DNA from: Rhabdothermincola sediminis
GTDB taxonomy: Bacteria > Actinomycetota > Acidimicrobiia > Acidimicrobiales > Acidimicrobilacustridaceae
Assembly: GCF_014805525.1 (NCBI RefSeq)
Contig: NZ_JACFSZ010000014.1
Location: forward strand, 39,886-103,885
Reading direction: 5' to 3'
DNA length: 64,000 bases
The notes under the pieces were generated by a model that saw only the letters and a program-made list of their open reading frames with translations, ran no database searches and was not told the origin of the DNA. Positions 17,166 through 24,831 of this stretch are shown one piece after another. A program made the position numbers and the translations under genes. How positions within the stretch are numbered: the stretch's first letter is position 1; each line of letters opens with the position of its first letter.

Positions 17166-17256
17166 GCACATCGGTCGGCCCAGCAAGCGGCGACCTCCGC
17201 TCGCTCCGCTGACCAGACCGCCGCCCGCCACGCGGGCCTGAACCGGAGGCACCCCC

Positions 17257-17592
17257 ATGTCCACCGTCATCGAACGCCTCACCGAGCTCCAGGACAAGGT
17301 CGTCGAGAGCGTGACCTCGTTCCAGGAGCCGGTGGTCGAGACCGTCCGCAAGGCCGTCGACACGGTCGACGAGCGCATCCCCGAGCTCCCCACCGACGCC
17401 ATCACCGAGAAGCTCCCCACCGCCCGGGAGCTGGTCGACAACCAGTTCGAGTTCGCCAGCCGGATGCTCAAGGTCTCGCACGACTTCGTGCTCGCCATCC
17501 TCGAGGCGATCGAGCCGGTCACCGAGAAGGTCGTGAAGCCGGCCAGCCCGGCAGGCACCGACGAGACCGCCTCGGAGAAGGCAGCAGCCTGA
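17257..17592 (+). CDS. HbhA-like amphipathic helical protein (phasin-like)
   Basis: 111 residues, with GGAGG 8 bases before the ATG. It is almost wholly predicted helix and rich in Glu, Val and Lys, with no Cys and no signal peptide. The opening MSTVIERLTELQDKVVESV and repeated Val/Glu heptads resemble the coiled-coil part of mycobacterial heparin-binding hemagglutinin and of phasins that coat lipid inclusions. The Lys/Ala/Pro-rich heparin-binding tail of HbhA is almost absent: the C-terminus is only a short Ala/Glu/Lys end. I therefore infer a lipid-droplet or membrane-surface coat function rather than adhesion. It follows the XRE gene by 216 bases and is followed by a strong terminator. Confidence 0.65.
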   Translation: MSTVIERLTELQDKVVESVTSFQEPVVETVRKAVDTVDERIPELPTDAITEKLPTARELVDNQFEFASRMLKVSHDFVLAILEAIEPVTEKVVKPASPAGTDETASEKAAA

Positions 17593-17677
17593 ACCCCCAT
17601 CCCCCATCCCGGGCCCCGGCGTTCCCCCCGCCGGTCGGCCCGTCTAGGCCTCCCGGTCTCCCCCCACCGGAGGTCTC

Positions 17678-17713
17678 CCGAGAGGGCCCTCGAGGGCCCT
17701 CTCGGTCGTTTTC
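17678..17713 (+). terminator. Intrinsic terminator after the HbhA-like gene
   Basis: A perfect 12-bp stem (CCGAGAGGGCCC) around a TCGA loop, followed by TCGTTTT. It lies 86 bases after the stop and before the ABC ATPase, and should isolate the highly expressed coat-protein gene. Confidence 0.8.
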
Positions 17714-17786
17714 CCGAGATCTCCTCCGCAGGCCCCGCCGGCACGGGGGAGGATGAAGGCCGAGCTCACGTACCGGCGTGACCTCC

Positions 17787-17792
17787 TAGGCT
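17787..17792 (+). promoter_or_regulatory. -10 hexamer TAGGCT for the ABC ATPase
   Basis: TAGGCT, then an 8-base spacer and the GTG at 17801, without a ribosome site. It decides for that start over the in-frame ATG at 17753. Confidence 0.45.
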
Positions 17793-17800
17793 GGTCAGCC

Positions 17801-18565
17801 GTGACCGCGAGCAACACGACTGCGCCCCCGCCGGTCCTCGCGAGCATCGCCGCCCGGACCATCGACGCCACGAAGGTCTACGGGAAGGGTGAGACCGCGG
17901 TGTGCGCGCTCGACCGGGTGACGATCGAGTTCGCACGAGGCCGCTTCACCGCCATCATGGGGCCGTCCGGATCCGGCAAGTCGACGCTGATGCACTGCAT
18001 CGCCGGCCTCGACCAGTTGAGCGCAGGGCGCGCGCTCATCGGTGAAGTCGACCTGTCACAGCTCAACGAGAAGCAGCTCACCATCCTCCGGCGCGACACG
18101 ATCGGTTTCATCTTCCAGGCGTTCAACCTGGTGCCGACCCTCACCGCCGGCGAGAACATCACCCTGCCGATGGACCTGGCCGGCCGCAAGCCCGACCGGT
18201 CCCACGTCGACACCGTGATCGCCACGCTCGGTCTCGGCGATCGCTTGCACCACCGCCCGAGCGAGCTCTCGGGAGGCCAGCAGCAGCGGGTCGCGGTCGC
18301 CCGGGCCCTCGCCAGCAAGCTACAGATCGTCTTCGCGGACGAGCCGACGGGCAACCTCGACTCGCGGTCCGGGGCCGAGCTGCTCGCATTCCTGCGACGG
18401 GCCGTCGACGAGCTCGCACAGACCATCGTGATGGTGACCCACGACCCGACCGCGGCAGCGCACGCAGACCACGTCGTGTTCCTGGCCGACGGGCGCATCG
18501 TCGACAGCATGGATGCCCCGACCGCGGAGCGGGTGCTCGATCGCATGAAGCGCTTCGGTGAGTGA
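17801..18565 (+). CDS. ABC transporter ATP-binding protein, LolD/MacB type, no permease adjacent
   Basis: 254 residues. All ATPase motifs are intact: Walker A GPSGSGKST, Q-loop FIFQAFNLVPTLTAGENI, signature LSGGQQQRVAVARALA, Walker B IVFADEPTGNLDSRSG and H-loop VTHD. The FNLVPTLTAGENI and EPTGNLDS wording belongs to the LolD/MacB/FtsE-like class, which normally pairs with FtsX/MacB-type permeases. No permease follows; the next gene is a PPOX protein after 3 bases. The partner must lie elsewhere. An upstream ATG at 17753 is in frame but the leaderless GTG fits better. Substrate unknown; lipoprotein or peptide handling is the family theme. Confidence 0.88.
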   Translation: MTASNTTAPPPVLASIAARTIDATKVYGKGETAVCALDRVTIEFARGRFTAIMGPSGSGKSTLMHCIAGLDQLSAGRALIGEVDLSQLNEKQLTILRRDTIGFIFQAFNLVPTLTAGENITLPMDLAGRKPDRSHVDTVIATLGLGDRLHHRPSELSGGQQQRVAVARALASKLQIVFADEPTGNLDSRSGAELLAFLRRAVDELAQTIVMVTHDPTAAAHADHVVFLADGRIVDSMDAPTAERVLDRMKRFGE

Positions 18566-18568
18566 GGC

Positions 18569-18964
18569 GTGTCCCTCGACCCTTCCGACCTCTCCGACGG
18601 TGTGCGGCTGTTCCTCGAGGAGCGCCGGCTCGGCACCTTGACGACCCTGCGACCGGACGGGAGCCCGCACGTGGTGGCCATCGGGTTCACCTGGGACGGG
18701 GCCGCGGGGATCGTACGGGTGATCACCTTCGCGTCGAGTCGCAAGGCGGCCAACTTGCGAGCGAACCCCCGGTCACGCGCCGCGGTGTGCCAGGTCGACG
18801 GCGGCCGGTGGATCACGTTGGAAGGGACGGCCACCGTGACCGATGATCCGGCCCGGGTGAGCGAGGCGGTCCGCCGCTACGCCGAGCGCTACCAACCTCC
18901 CAGACCGCGCGATGATCGGGTGGCCATCGAGATCGAGGTCGACCGGGTCCTCGGTCGGGCATGA
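18569..18964 (+). CDS. Pyridoxamine-5'-phosphate-oxidase-like / F420-dependent flavin-type protein
   Basis: 131 residues. The split-barrel PPOX fold is indicated by LEERRLGTLTTLRPDGSPHVVAIGFTW cut here into its features: a short strand pair, then SPHVV, then SSRKAANLRANPRAA-like basic stretch at about 57-70 (SSRKAANLRANPRSRAAV) that binds the phosphate of FMN or F420, and GRWITLEGTATVTDDP. Actinobacterial members of this size are often F420-dependent reductases ('PPOX class F420-dependent'). It starts 3 bases after the ABC ATPase and overlaps the next gene by 4 (ATGA), so the three are one transcript. Substrate unknown. Confidence 0.75.
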   Translation: MSLDPSDLSDGVRLFLEERRLGTLTTLRPDGSPHVVAIGFTWDGAAGIVRVITFASSRKAANLRANPRSRAAVCQVDGGRWITLEGTATVTDDPARVSEAVRRYAERYQPPRPRDDRVAIEIEVDRVLGRA

Positions 18965-19674
18965 ACGAGCGAACGATGGGCGACGACTCGGAGTCCGACA
19001 TCGCCGATGGAGGCGCCGACTCGGCGCTCATGACGACCACGGTCGTGCTGGCGTTGCCCGACGCGCACCAGCGCGCCGCGCTCGCCGACGCCGTCGCCGC
19101 CAGCCCCGATCTCCAGCTCGTGGGTGAAGCCGGAACAGGGCGTGACGCGCTCGAACGGATCACCGCCACGGTCCCCGACGTGGCGCTCGTCGACGTCCGG
19201 CTCCCGGACCCCGACGGCATGGAAGTGTGTGCGCAGGTCTCCGAGTCGCTCCCCGCCGTGCGGCTCCTGCTCACCGCCCCCACGGACGACGACACCGACG
19301 GGGGCTTCCACGCCGGCGCGATCGGATTCGTGCTGGAAGCCGACTTGGCCGACCGGGTGGTCGACGCCCTGCGGCGGGTCGGCTGGGGGGAAGCGCTCCC
19401 GAGCCGGCGGTGGGCGCAGCAGGTGCTCGCGGAGCTCGAGGCGCTCAGCACCGAGGCCGCCGACCCCGTGCCCGCACCGTCGCTCACCGAGGACGAACAG
19501 GAGGTGCTGGCAGGCCTCGCGGGTGGCAGCGCGCCGGAAGAGATCGCCGCTCGGCGCCGCGTACCGGTGCGGCACGTGAACCTGCAGGCTGCATCCGCCA
19601 TCGCCAAGCTGCGCCGCTACCGGCGCGACCGGCATCGAGGGAATGGAGCGGGTCGGGCTGATCAACCCTCGTAG
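18961..19674 (+). CDS. Atypical NarL-type response regulator
   Basis: 237 residues. Receiver domain (about 24-140) plus a LuxR-like C-terminal helix-turn-helix (LTEDEQEVLAGLAGGSAPEEIAARRR, about 180-225). The phospho-acceptor region VALVDVRLPDPDGM is kept, but the acidic pocket reads LALPDAHQ, leaving one of the two usual acids, and the invariant Lys of the last strand is Glu (GFVLEADL). Such receivers often do not respond to phosphorylation normally. No histidine kinase is adjacent. The start overlaps the PPOX stop (ATGA); the ATG at 19030 begins the fold proper and is an alternative. Its 3' end overlaps the convergent isomerase-like gene by 13 bases. Confidence 0.75.
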   Translation: MNERTMGDDSESDIADGGADSALMTTTVVLALPDAHQRAALADAVAASPDLQLVGEAGTGRDALERITATVPDVALVDVRLPDPDGMEVCAQVSESLPAVRLLLTAPTDDDTDGGFHAGAIGFVLEADLADRVVDALRRVGWGEALPSRRWAQQVLAELEALSTEAADPVPAPSLTEDEQEVLAGLAGGSAPEEIAARRRVPVRHVNLQAASAIAKLRRYRRDRHRGNGAGRADQPS

Positions 19675-20048
19675 GGGCGCATCTCCGCAGGATCCCAGAA
19701 GGCGCGCATCGAGGTGATCCGACCCTCGTCGTCGAGGGCGAACACGTCGATGATGTCGACGACGACCTTCGAGCCCCCGACATCGCTGATCGCCTGCATC
19801 GGGAACGCCACTTCCCGGCCAGCCACCCGCGCCGGGCCGGTCGGCATGAGCGTGATCGACGACGACAGGGTGTGCACCATGTCCCAGAAGGCTCGGATCT
19901 CGTCGTGGCCCCGGTGTACGTCGGTACCCACCGGGTCCTCGATGGTGGCGTCAGGAGCGAAGAGGGCCACGTAGCCCTCCTTGTCGCCCGCGCTCATCGC
20001 CTCCAGGTAACGGGTGACCACGGCGCGGATCTCCTCAGGGCTCGGCAT
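19662..20048 (-). CDS. SnoaL/ketosteroid-isomerase-like protein
   Basis: 128 residues from the ATG at 20048, chosen because GGAGG stands 9 bases upstream (the ATG at 20063 has none). It is an NTF2-like cone fold: VVTRYLEAMSAGDKEGYVALF, then ATIEDPVGTDVHRG, where the Asp of EDPVG matches the proton-shuttling Asp of steroid delta-5-3-ketosteroid isomerase and the early Tyr matches its oxyanion Tyr. A further acid-rich turn FALDDEGRI is in the position of the second active-site Asp. Function as an isomerase is possible but the fold serves many substrates. It lies 79 bases after lhr on the same strand. Confidence 0.7.
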   Translation of the reverse strand: MPSPEEIRAVVTRYLEAMSAGDKEGYVALFAPDATIEDPVGTDVHRGHDEIRAFWDMVHTLSSSITLMPTGPARVAGREVAFPMQAISDVGGSKVVVDIIDVFALDDEGRITSMRAFWDPAEMRPYEG

Positions 20049-20127
20049 CGGCGGATCCTCCATCGGGGGGCTGGTGTCCCCGGCGAGCGTATCCACCCGG
20101 TTCGCGTCGGGCAGCAGAACCGGCGCG

Positions 20128-23100
20128 TCAGCCGCGCAGGACCAACCCCCGGTGGCTGGGCGCGAACCCGACCTCACGCAGCCGGGCCGCCAGCCCCGAC
20201 GCCGACGCCGGCTCGCCATCGACACGGATGATCTCCAGCCGGCGGACCCGGCCGTCCTTCACCAGCGCGGCCAACCCCTCGACCCAGTGCGGGTGCTCCG
20301 CCGCAGCAGGGAACGTGAGGAGGGTACGTCCGCCGCGCTCGAGGAACGCGACCGGATCCCCGGCCACCAGCACCACGTGCGCGCCCGGGGTCCGGGCAGG
20401 CCGGCCAGCGGCATCGGGCCACGGCAGCGCCGCACCATAGGGCTGCGCGGGGTCCGTCGCGCTCAGCACCAGCGGCACCAGGTCGTCAGGGCCGGGCTCG
20501 CGGCAGGCGCGCAACCGGTCGACCGCGCCGGGGAGCGCGAACTGGGCCCCGCCCAGACCACGGACGAAGTAGCCCCGGCGGACCTGGCCCCGTTCCTCGA
20601 GCGCCTGGAGCACGGGGTAGATGGCGGCGAAACCACCCTCCACCCCTTCGGCCAGCACCGCCTCCCTGGTGAGCACCCCGTGGCGCTCCAGCAGCTGCAG
20701 GGCCTGTGCGTACGCGGCTTCGGTGGGCGTGGGCGGGGGCGAGAGCACCGGCGAGACGAGGGACCAGCGGCCGGCGGCGGCCGGCGGGCCGAGACGGCTG
20801 AGCGATCCGATCGACGGTCGTCGCAGGTCGGGACGGCGACCGAGCGACCGGGCGGCGCCGGTCCCGGACCGCAGACCGGACCTCGACCGGGCGGCACCCC
20901 GGCGGGGCGTACCTCCGAGCCTGCTCCGCAAGGGCGACAGCGAGTCGTTGGTGATCTCGCCCGCCCACACGAGCGACCACAGCGCGTCGAGGACGGTGTC
21001 GTCGTCGTAGGGCTCACCCGCTCGGTGCACCGCAGCCACGAGATCGGGCCAGAACGACGCGCCCGCGTCGCTCAGATGAGCGACGATCGCGTCGGCGGCG
21101 GCCGGCCGTTCCCACGTCCCGGGTCGGTCGGTGAGCAGCGCGGCCTGGTCGCGGAACAGCAACCGCACCCGCCCATCCGTGCTCCCGATGGCCCCCGCCC
21201 CCATCCAGACCACCTCGCCGGCGGTACACAACGCGTCGAGGTCCGCCGGCCGGTAGCCGGGGAGGCGGGCCGGGAGGATGTCGGTCTCGAGGACCGAAGC
21301 GGGCAGTGCCGCGCCCTGGAGTGTGCCGATGACCTCCACCAGCGCATCGATGCCCCGCCGGGGCACGCCCAGCCCGTGCCATCGGGGCAGGAAGCGGGCC
21401 AGGGTGCCCGCTTCGACCGGCTCGACCTCCTTGCGCAGTGCGGCGAGCGAGCGTCGCCGCAGGGTGCGCAAGACGTCGGCATCGCACCACTCGCGCTCCA
21501 CGCCGCCAGGGCGGAACTCGCCGCGCACCACCCGGCCGTCGCCCTCTAGGCGCTCCAGCGCGGCGCGGGCCCCCTCGGCGGGCAGGCCGTAGCGCCGGGC
21601 GACCTGCGCGGTGAGGAACGGGCCGTGGCTGCGAGCGAAGCGAGCGACCAGATCAGCCACCGGGTCCTCGACCGGATCGGTGAACGCGGCCGGCAACCCG
21701 AGCGGCAGGGCGGCCCCCAGGGCGTCGCACAGGCGGGCCGCATCCTCGGCCGCCGCGACCCGCGGCTCGCCGGCGACGACCACCTCGATCACCCGGCGCT
21801 GGGCGAGCAGCTCGTCGACCCACCGCCCGACCGGAGCGACCCCCTCGGCCCGGGCCTCGAGCTCCCCACGTGACAGCGGACCGACCGTGCGCAGCACGTC
21901 GTGGAGCTCGTCGACATCTCGGGCCCGGTGACCCTCGGCGAGACGTTGCAACTCCAGCTCCAGCTCGGCGAGCACCACCGGGTCGATCAGATCGCGCAGC
22001 TCATCGGCACCGAGCAGGTCCCGCAGCAGGTCCCGGTCGAGCGCCAGGGCGGCCGCCCGGCGCTCCGCCAGCGGGGCATCGCCTTCGTACATGAACACCG
22101 CGATCCACCCGAACAGCAGTGACTGCGCGAACGGCGAAGCGCGAGGGGTGTCGACGGGCACCACCCGGATCCGCCGGGCGCGCAGACCGGCGAGGACCTC
22201 ACGCAGCGCCGGCAGGTCGAACACGTCGTTCACGCACTCGCGGGTGGCTTCGAGCAGGATCGGGAACTCGGGGTGCCGAGCGGCGACCGCCAGCAGATCG
22301 GCCGCCCGCTGGCGTTGCTGCCACAAGGGCGTGCGCCGGTCCGGCCGGCGGCGGGGCAGCAGCAGGGCCCGGGCCGCGCACTCCCGGAAGCGAGCGGCGA
22401 ACATCGCGGTGGACGGGAGCTGGGAGATGACGAGCTCGTCGATCTCCTCGGGGTCGATCAACAGCTCGTCGTAGGGGAGGGCCTCGACGGCTTCGGGCAG
22501 CCGGAGGACGATCCCGTCGTCGCTCCACAGCAGCTCCACGTCGATGCCGTGCCGCTCGGCGAGCCGGGCCTGGAGGGCCATGGCCCACGGGGCGTGCACC
22601 GGGGCGCCGAAGGGCGTCAGGATGCAGACCCGCCAGTCACCGATCTCGTCCCGGAAGCGCTCCACGACCACCGTGCGGTCGTCAGGCACCACTCCGCCAC
22701 ACGCCTCGGCCTGCTCCTCGAGGTAGGCGATCAGGTTGTCCGCGGCCCAGCGGTCGAGGCCGAGCTCGTCGATGAGGCGCTGGCGCTGGCCGGCCGGGTC
22801 GGCGCGCACCGCTCGCACGAACGCCCCGAGCGCCCGACCCACCTCCACCGGCCGCCCCGGCCCGTCACCGTGCCAGAACGGCATCTTCCCCGGTTGGCCC
22901 GGGGCGGGAGTCACGACGACCCGCTCGGGAGTGATGTCCTCGATACGCCAGGTGCTGGCACCCAGCAGGAACGTCTCCCCCGGGCGGCTCTCGTACACCA
23001 TCTCCTCATCGAGCTCGCCGACCCGAGTGCCGTCGGGGAGGAACACCCCGAACAGCCCGCGGTCGGGGATGGTGCCACCGCTGGTCACGGCCAGCCGCTG

Positions 23101-24663
23101 CGCGCCCGCCCGGCCCCGCAGCACACCGGCGGCGCGCTCCCACACCAGCCGCGGCCGCAGCTCGTTGAACTCGTCGGAGGGGTAGCGACCCGACAGCAGG
23201 TCGAGCACCCGCTCGAGCACCTCGTCGGAGAGCTCCACGAAGTTCGCGGCTCGGCGCACCACGGCGGCGAGCCGCTCGAGTGGCCACTCGTCGAGCGCGC
23301 ACATGGCGACGATCTGCTGCGCGAGCACGTCGAGTGGCTGGCGGGGGTAGCGGGTCGACTCGATGAGCCCCTGCTGCATACGCTCGACGACCACCGCGGT
23401 CTCGAGCAGGTCGGCCCGGTGCTTCGGGAACACCTTGCCCCGGCTGGGCTCCCCGACCTGGTGGCCGGCGCGCCCCACCCGCTGCAATCCGGTCGACACC
23501 GCACCGGGCGACTCGACCTGCACGACGAGATCGACGGTGCCCATGTCGATGCCCAGCTCGAGGGAGCTGGTGGCCACCAACGCCCTCAGCCGCCCCTGCT
23601 TCAGCTCGTCCTCGATCTGCAGGCGCCGCTGGCGCGACAACGACCCGTGGTGCGCCTTGACCAGCTCCTGCTCCGGAACCGGGGCGGTGCCGTCGCCCTC
23701 ACCGGCGCGGTTGCGGCCCTCGAGTGCCAGCTCGTTGAGCCGGGTGGCGAGGCGCTCGGCCAGACGGCGGGCGTTCACGAAGATGATCGTGGACCGGTGA
23801 GCCAGCACCAGCTCGAGCAGCCGGGGGTGGATGGATGGCCAGATCGAACGGCGGGCCCGTGGCGCCAGCGGGCCCGCGTCGGGGTCCTCGACCAACTCCC
23901 CGAGCGCACCCATGTCTTCGACCGGGACCACCACCTCCAGCTCCATGGGTTTGCGGACCCCGACGTCGACGACCGTGACCGGGCGAGGCTGGTGCGGCTC
24001 GTCGAAGCCCCCGAGGAACCGGGCGATCTCGTCCAGCGGGCGCTGAGTGGCGGAGAGCCCGATGCGCTGGAACGGCCGCTCTACCAGCTCGGCGAGTCGC
24101 TCCAGGGACAGGGCGAGGTGCGCGCCGCGCTTGGTGGGGGCCAGCGCGTGGATCTCGTCGACGATGACGGTCTCCACCCCTCGCAGGGTCTCGCGAGCGG
24201 ACGAGGTGAGCAGCAGATAGAGCGACTCGGGGGTGGTGATGAGGATGTCGGGCGGGTGGCGTCGTAGTCGCCGCCGCTCCTGCGCAGGCGTGTCGCCGGT
24301 GCGCAACCCGACCGTCGGGGTGTGCAGCGGCACACCGAGCCGCTCGGCGGCGAGGGCGATCCCCCGCAGCGGGGCGTGCAGGTTCTTCTCCACGTCGACC
24401 GCGAGGGCGCGCAGCGGTGACACGTAGACCACGCGGGTACGCCGAGTGGGGTCGTCGGGTGGCGGTTCACGAGCCAGCCGGTCGATCGCCGCCAAGAACG
24501 CGGCGAGCGTCTTGCCCGAGCCGGTCGGCGCCAGGATCAAGGTGTGCTCGCCGGCGACGATGGCGGGCCAGCCCCGCTCCTGGGCCGGCGTCGGGGCCGG
24601 GAACGACGACGTGAACCAGTCGCGCACCGGAGGCGAGAAGCAGCCGGGAGACACATCATCCAC
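20128..24663 (-). CDS. lhr: Large ATP-dependent helicase, Lhr type
   Basis: 1511 residues, close to the full length of E. coli Lhr. An SF2 helicase that unwinds DNA with 3'-5' polarity and is linked to DNA damage tolerance. Motifs: Q-region TPAQERGWPAI, Walker A APTGSGKT (about 45-52), Ia YVSPLRAL, Ib TTPESLYLLL, DEAH-type VDEIHAL, motif III GLSATQ, then the second RecA domain ending QRVGRAGH. The rest is the Lhr winged-helix/beta-barrel core and the long C-terminal domain that in E. coli has uracil-DNA glycosylase activity. The GTG start at 24663 lacks a strong ribosome site. It is divergent from eccC, and the ACATGT element lies in between. Confidence 0.93.
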   Translation of the reverse strand: MDDVSPGCFSPPVRDWFTSSFPAPTPAQERGWPAIVAGEHTLILAPTGSGKTLAAFLAAIDRLAREPPPDDPTRRTRVVYVSPLRALAVDVEKNLHAPLRGIALAAERLGVPLHTPTVGLRTGDTPAQERRRLRRHPPDILITTPESLYLLLTSSARETLRGVETVIVDEIHALAPTKRGAHLALSLERLAELVERPFQRIGLSATQRPLDEIARFLGGFDEPHQPRPVTVVDVGVRKPMELEVVVPVEDMGALGELVEDPDAGPLAPRARRSIWPSIHPRLLELVLAHRSTIIFVNARRLAERLATRLNELALEGRNRAGEGDGTAPVPEQELVKAHHGSLSRQRRLQIEDELKQGRLRALVATSSLELGIDMGTVDLVVQVESPGAVSTGLQRVGRAGHQVGEPSRGKVFPKHRADLLETAVVVERMQQGLIESTRYPRQPLDVLAQQIVAMCALDEWPLERLAAVVRRAANFVELSDEVLERVLDLLSGRYPSDEFNELRPRLVWERAAGVLRGRAGAQRLAVTSGGTIPDRGLFGVFLPDGTRVGELDEEMVYESRPGETFLLGASTWRIEDITPERVVVTPAPGQPGKMPFWHGDGPGRPVEVGRALGAFVRAVRADPAGQRQRLIDELGLDRWAADNLIAYLEEQAEACGGVVPDDRTVVVERFRDEIGDWRVCILTPFGAPVHAPWAMALQARLAERHGIDVELLWSDDGIVLRLPEAVEALPYDELLIDPEEIDELVISQLPSTAMFAARFRECAARALLLPRRRPDRRTPLWQQRQRAADLLAVAARHPEFPILLEATRECVNDVFDLPALREVLAGLRARRIRVVPVDTPRASPFAQSLLFGWIAVFMYEGDAPLAERRAAALALDRDLLRDLLGADELRDLIDPVVLAELELELQRLAEGHRARDVDELHDVLRTVGPLSRGELEARAEGVAPVGRWVDELLAQRRVIEVVVAGEPRVAAAEDAARLCDALGAALPLGLPAAFTDPVEDPVADLVARFARSHGPFLTAQVARRYGLPAEGARAALERLEGDGRVVRGEFRPGGVEREWCDADVLRTLRRRSLAALRKEVEPVEAGTLARFLPRWHGLGVPRRGIDALVEVIGTLQGAALPASVLETDILPARLPGYRPADLDALCTAGEVVWMGAGAIGSTDGRVRLLFRDQAALLTDRPGTWERPAAADAIVAHLSDAGASFWPDLVAAVHRAGEPYDDDTVLDALWSLVWAGEITNDSLSPLRSRLGGTPRRGAARSRSGLRSGTGAARSLGRRPDLRRPSIGSLSRLGPPAAAGRWSLVSPVLSPPPTPTEAAYAQALQLLERHGVLTREAVLAEGVEGGFAAIYPVLQALEERGQVRRGYFVRGLGGAQFALPGAVDRLRACREPGPDDLVPLVLSATDPAQPYGAALPWPDAAGRPARTPGAHVVLVAGDPVAFLERGGRTLLTFPAAAEHPHWVEGLAALVKDGRVRRLEIIRVDGEPASASGLAARLREVGFAPSHRGLVLRG

Positions 24664-24717
24664 GGTACCGACGAACCGTTTGGGTCAGGTCAGTGACGTG
24701 GCGCAGCCTTCGTGGAC

Positions 24718-24743
24718 GAGACATGTCATCGAATACATGTCTC
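24718..24743. promoter_or_regulatory. ACATGT element, copy 1 (eccC/lhr intergenic)
   Basis: ACATGT-N8-ACATGT at 24721-24740 sits inside a perfect 9-bp dyad GAGACATGT / ACATGTCTC. It is 91 bases before the eccC ATG and 55 before the lhr start. Two more copies (52239, 53981) front the minus-strand operon. I infer a binding site for a regulator of the secretion locus. Confidence 0.6.
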
Positions 24744-24831
24744 CCCTGACGCTGACCAGGACGTTGGTGACGGGACACCATGTCCACACGAGGCGGGCGT
24801 TGTCGCGCGGCCTGCCCCGGCATGGGATCAG

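Noticed and set aside
24718..24743. ACATGT dyad as an SOS (LexA) box
   Set aside because: Actinobacterial LexA sites are of the TCGAAC-N4-GTTCGA type; neither the hexamer nor the spacing fits, and the neighbours of all three copies are secretion genes.
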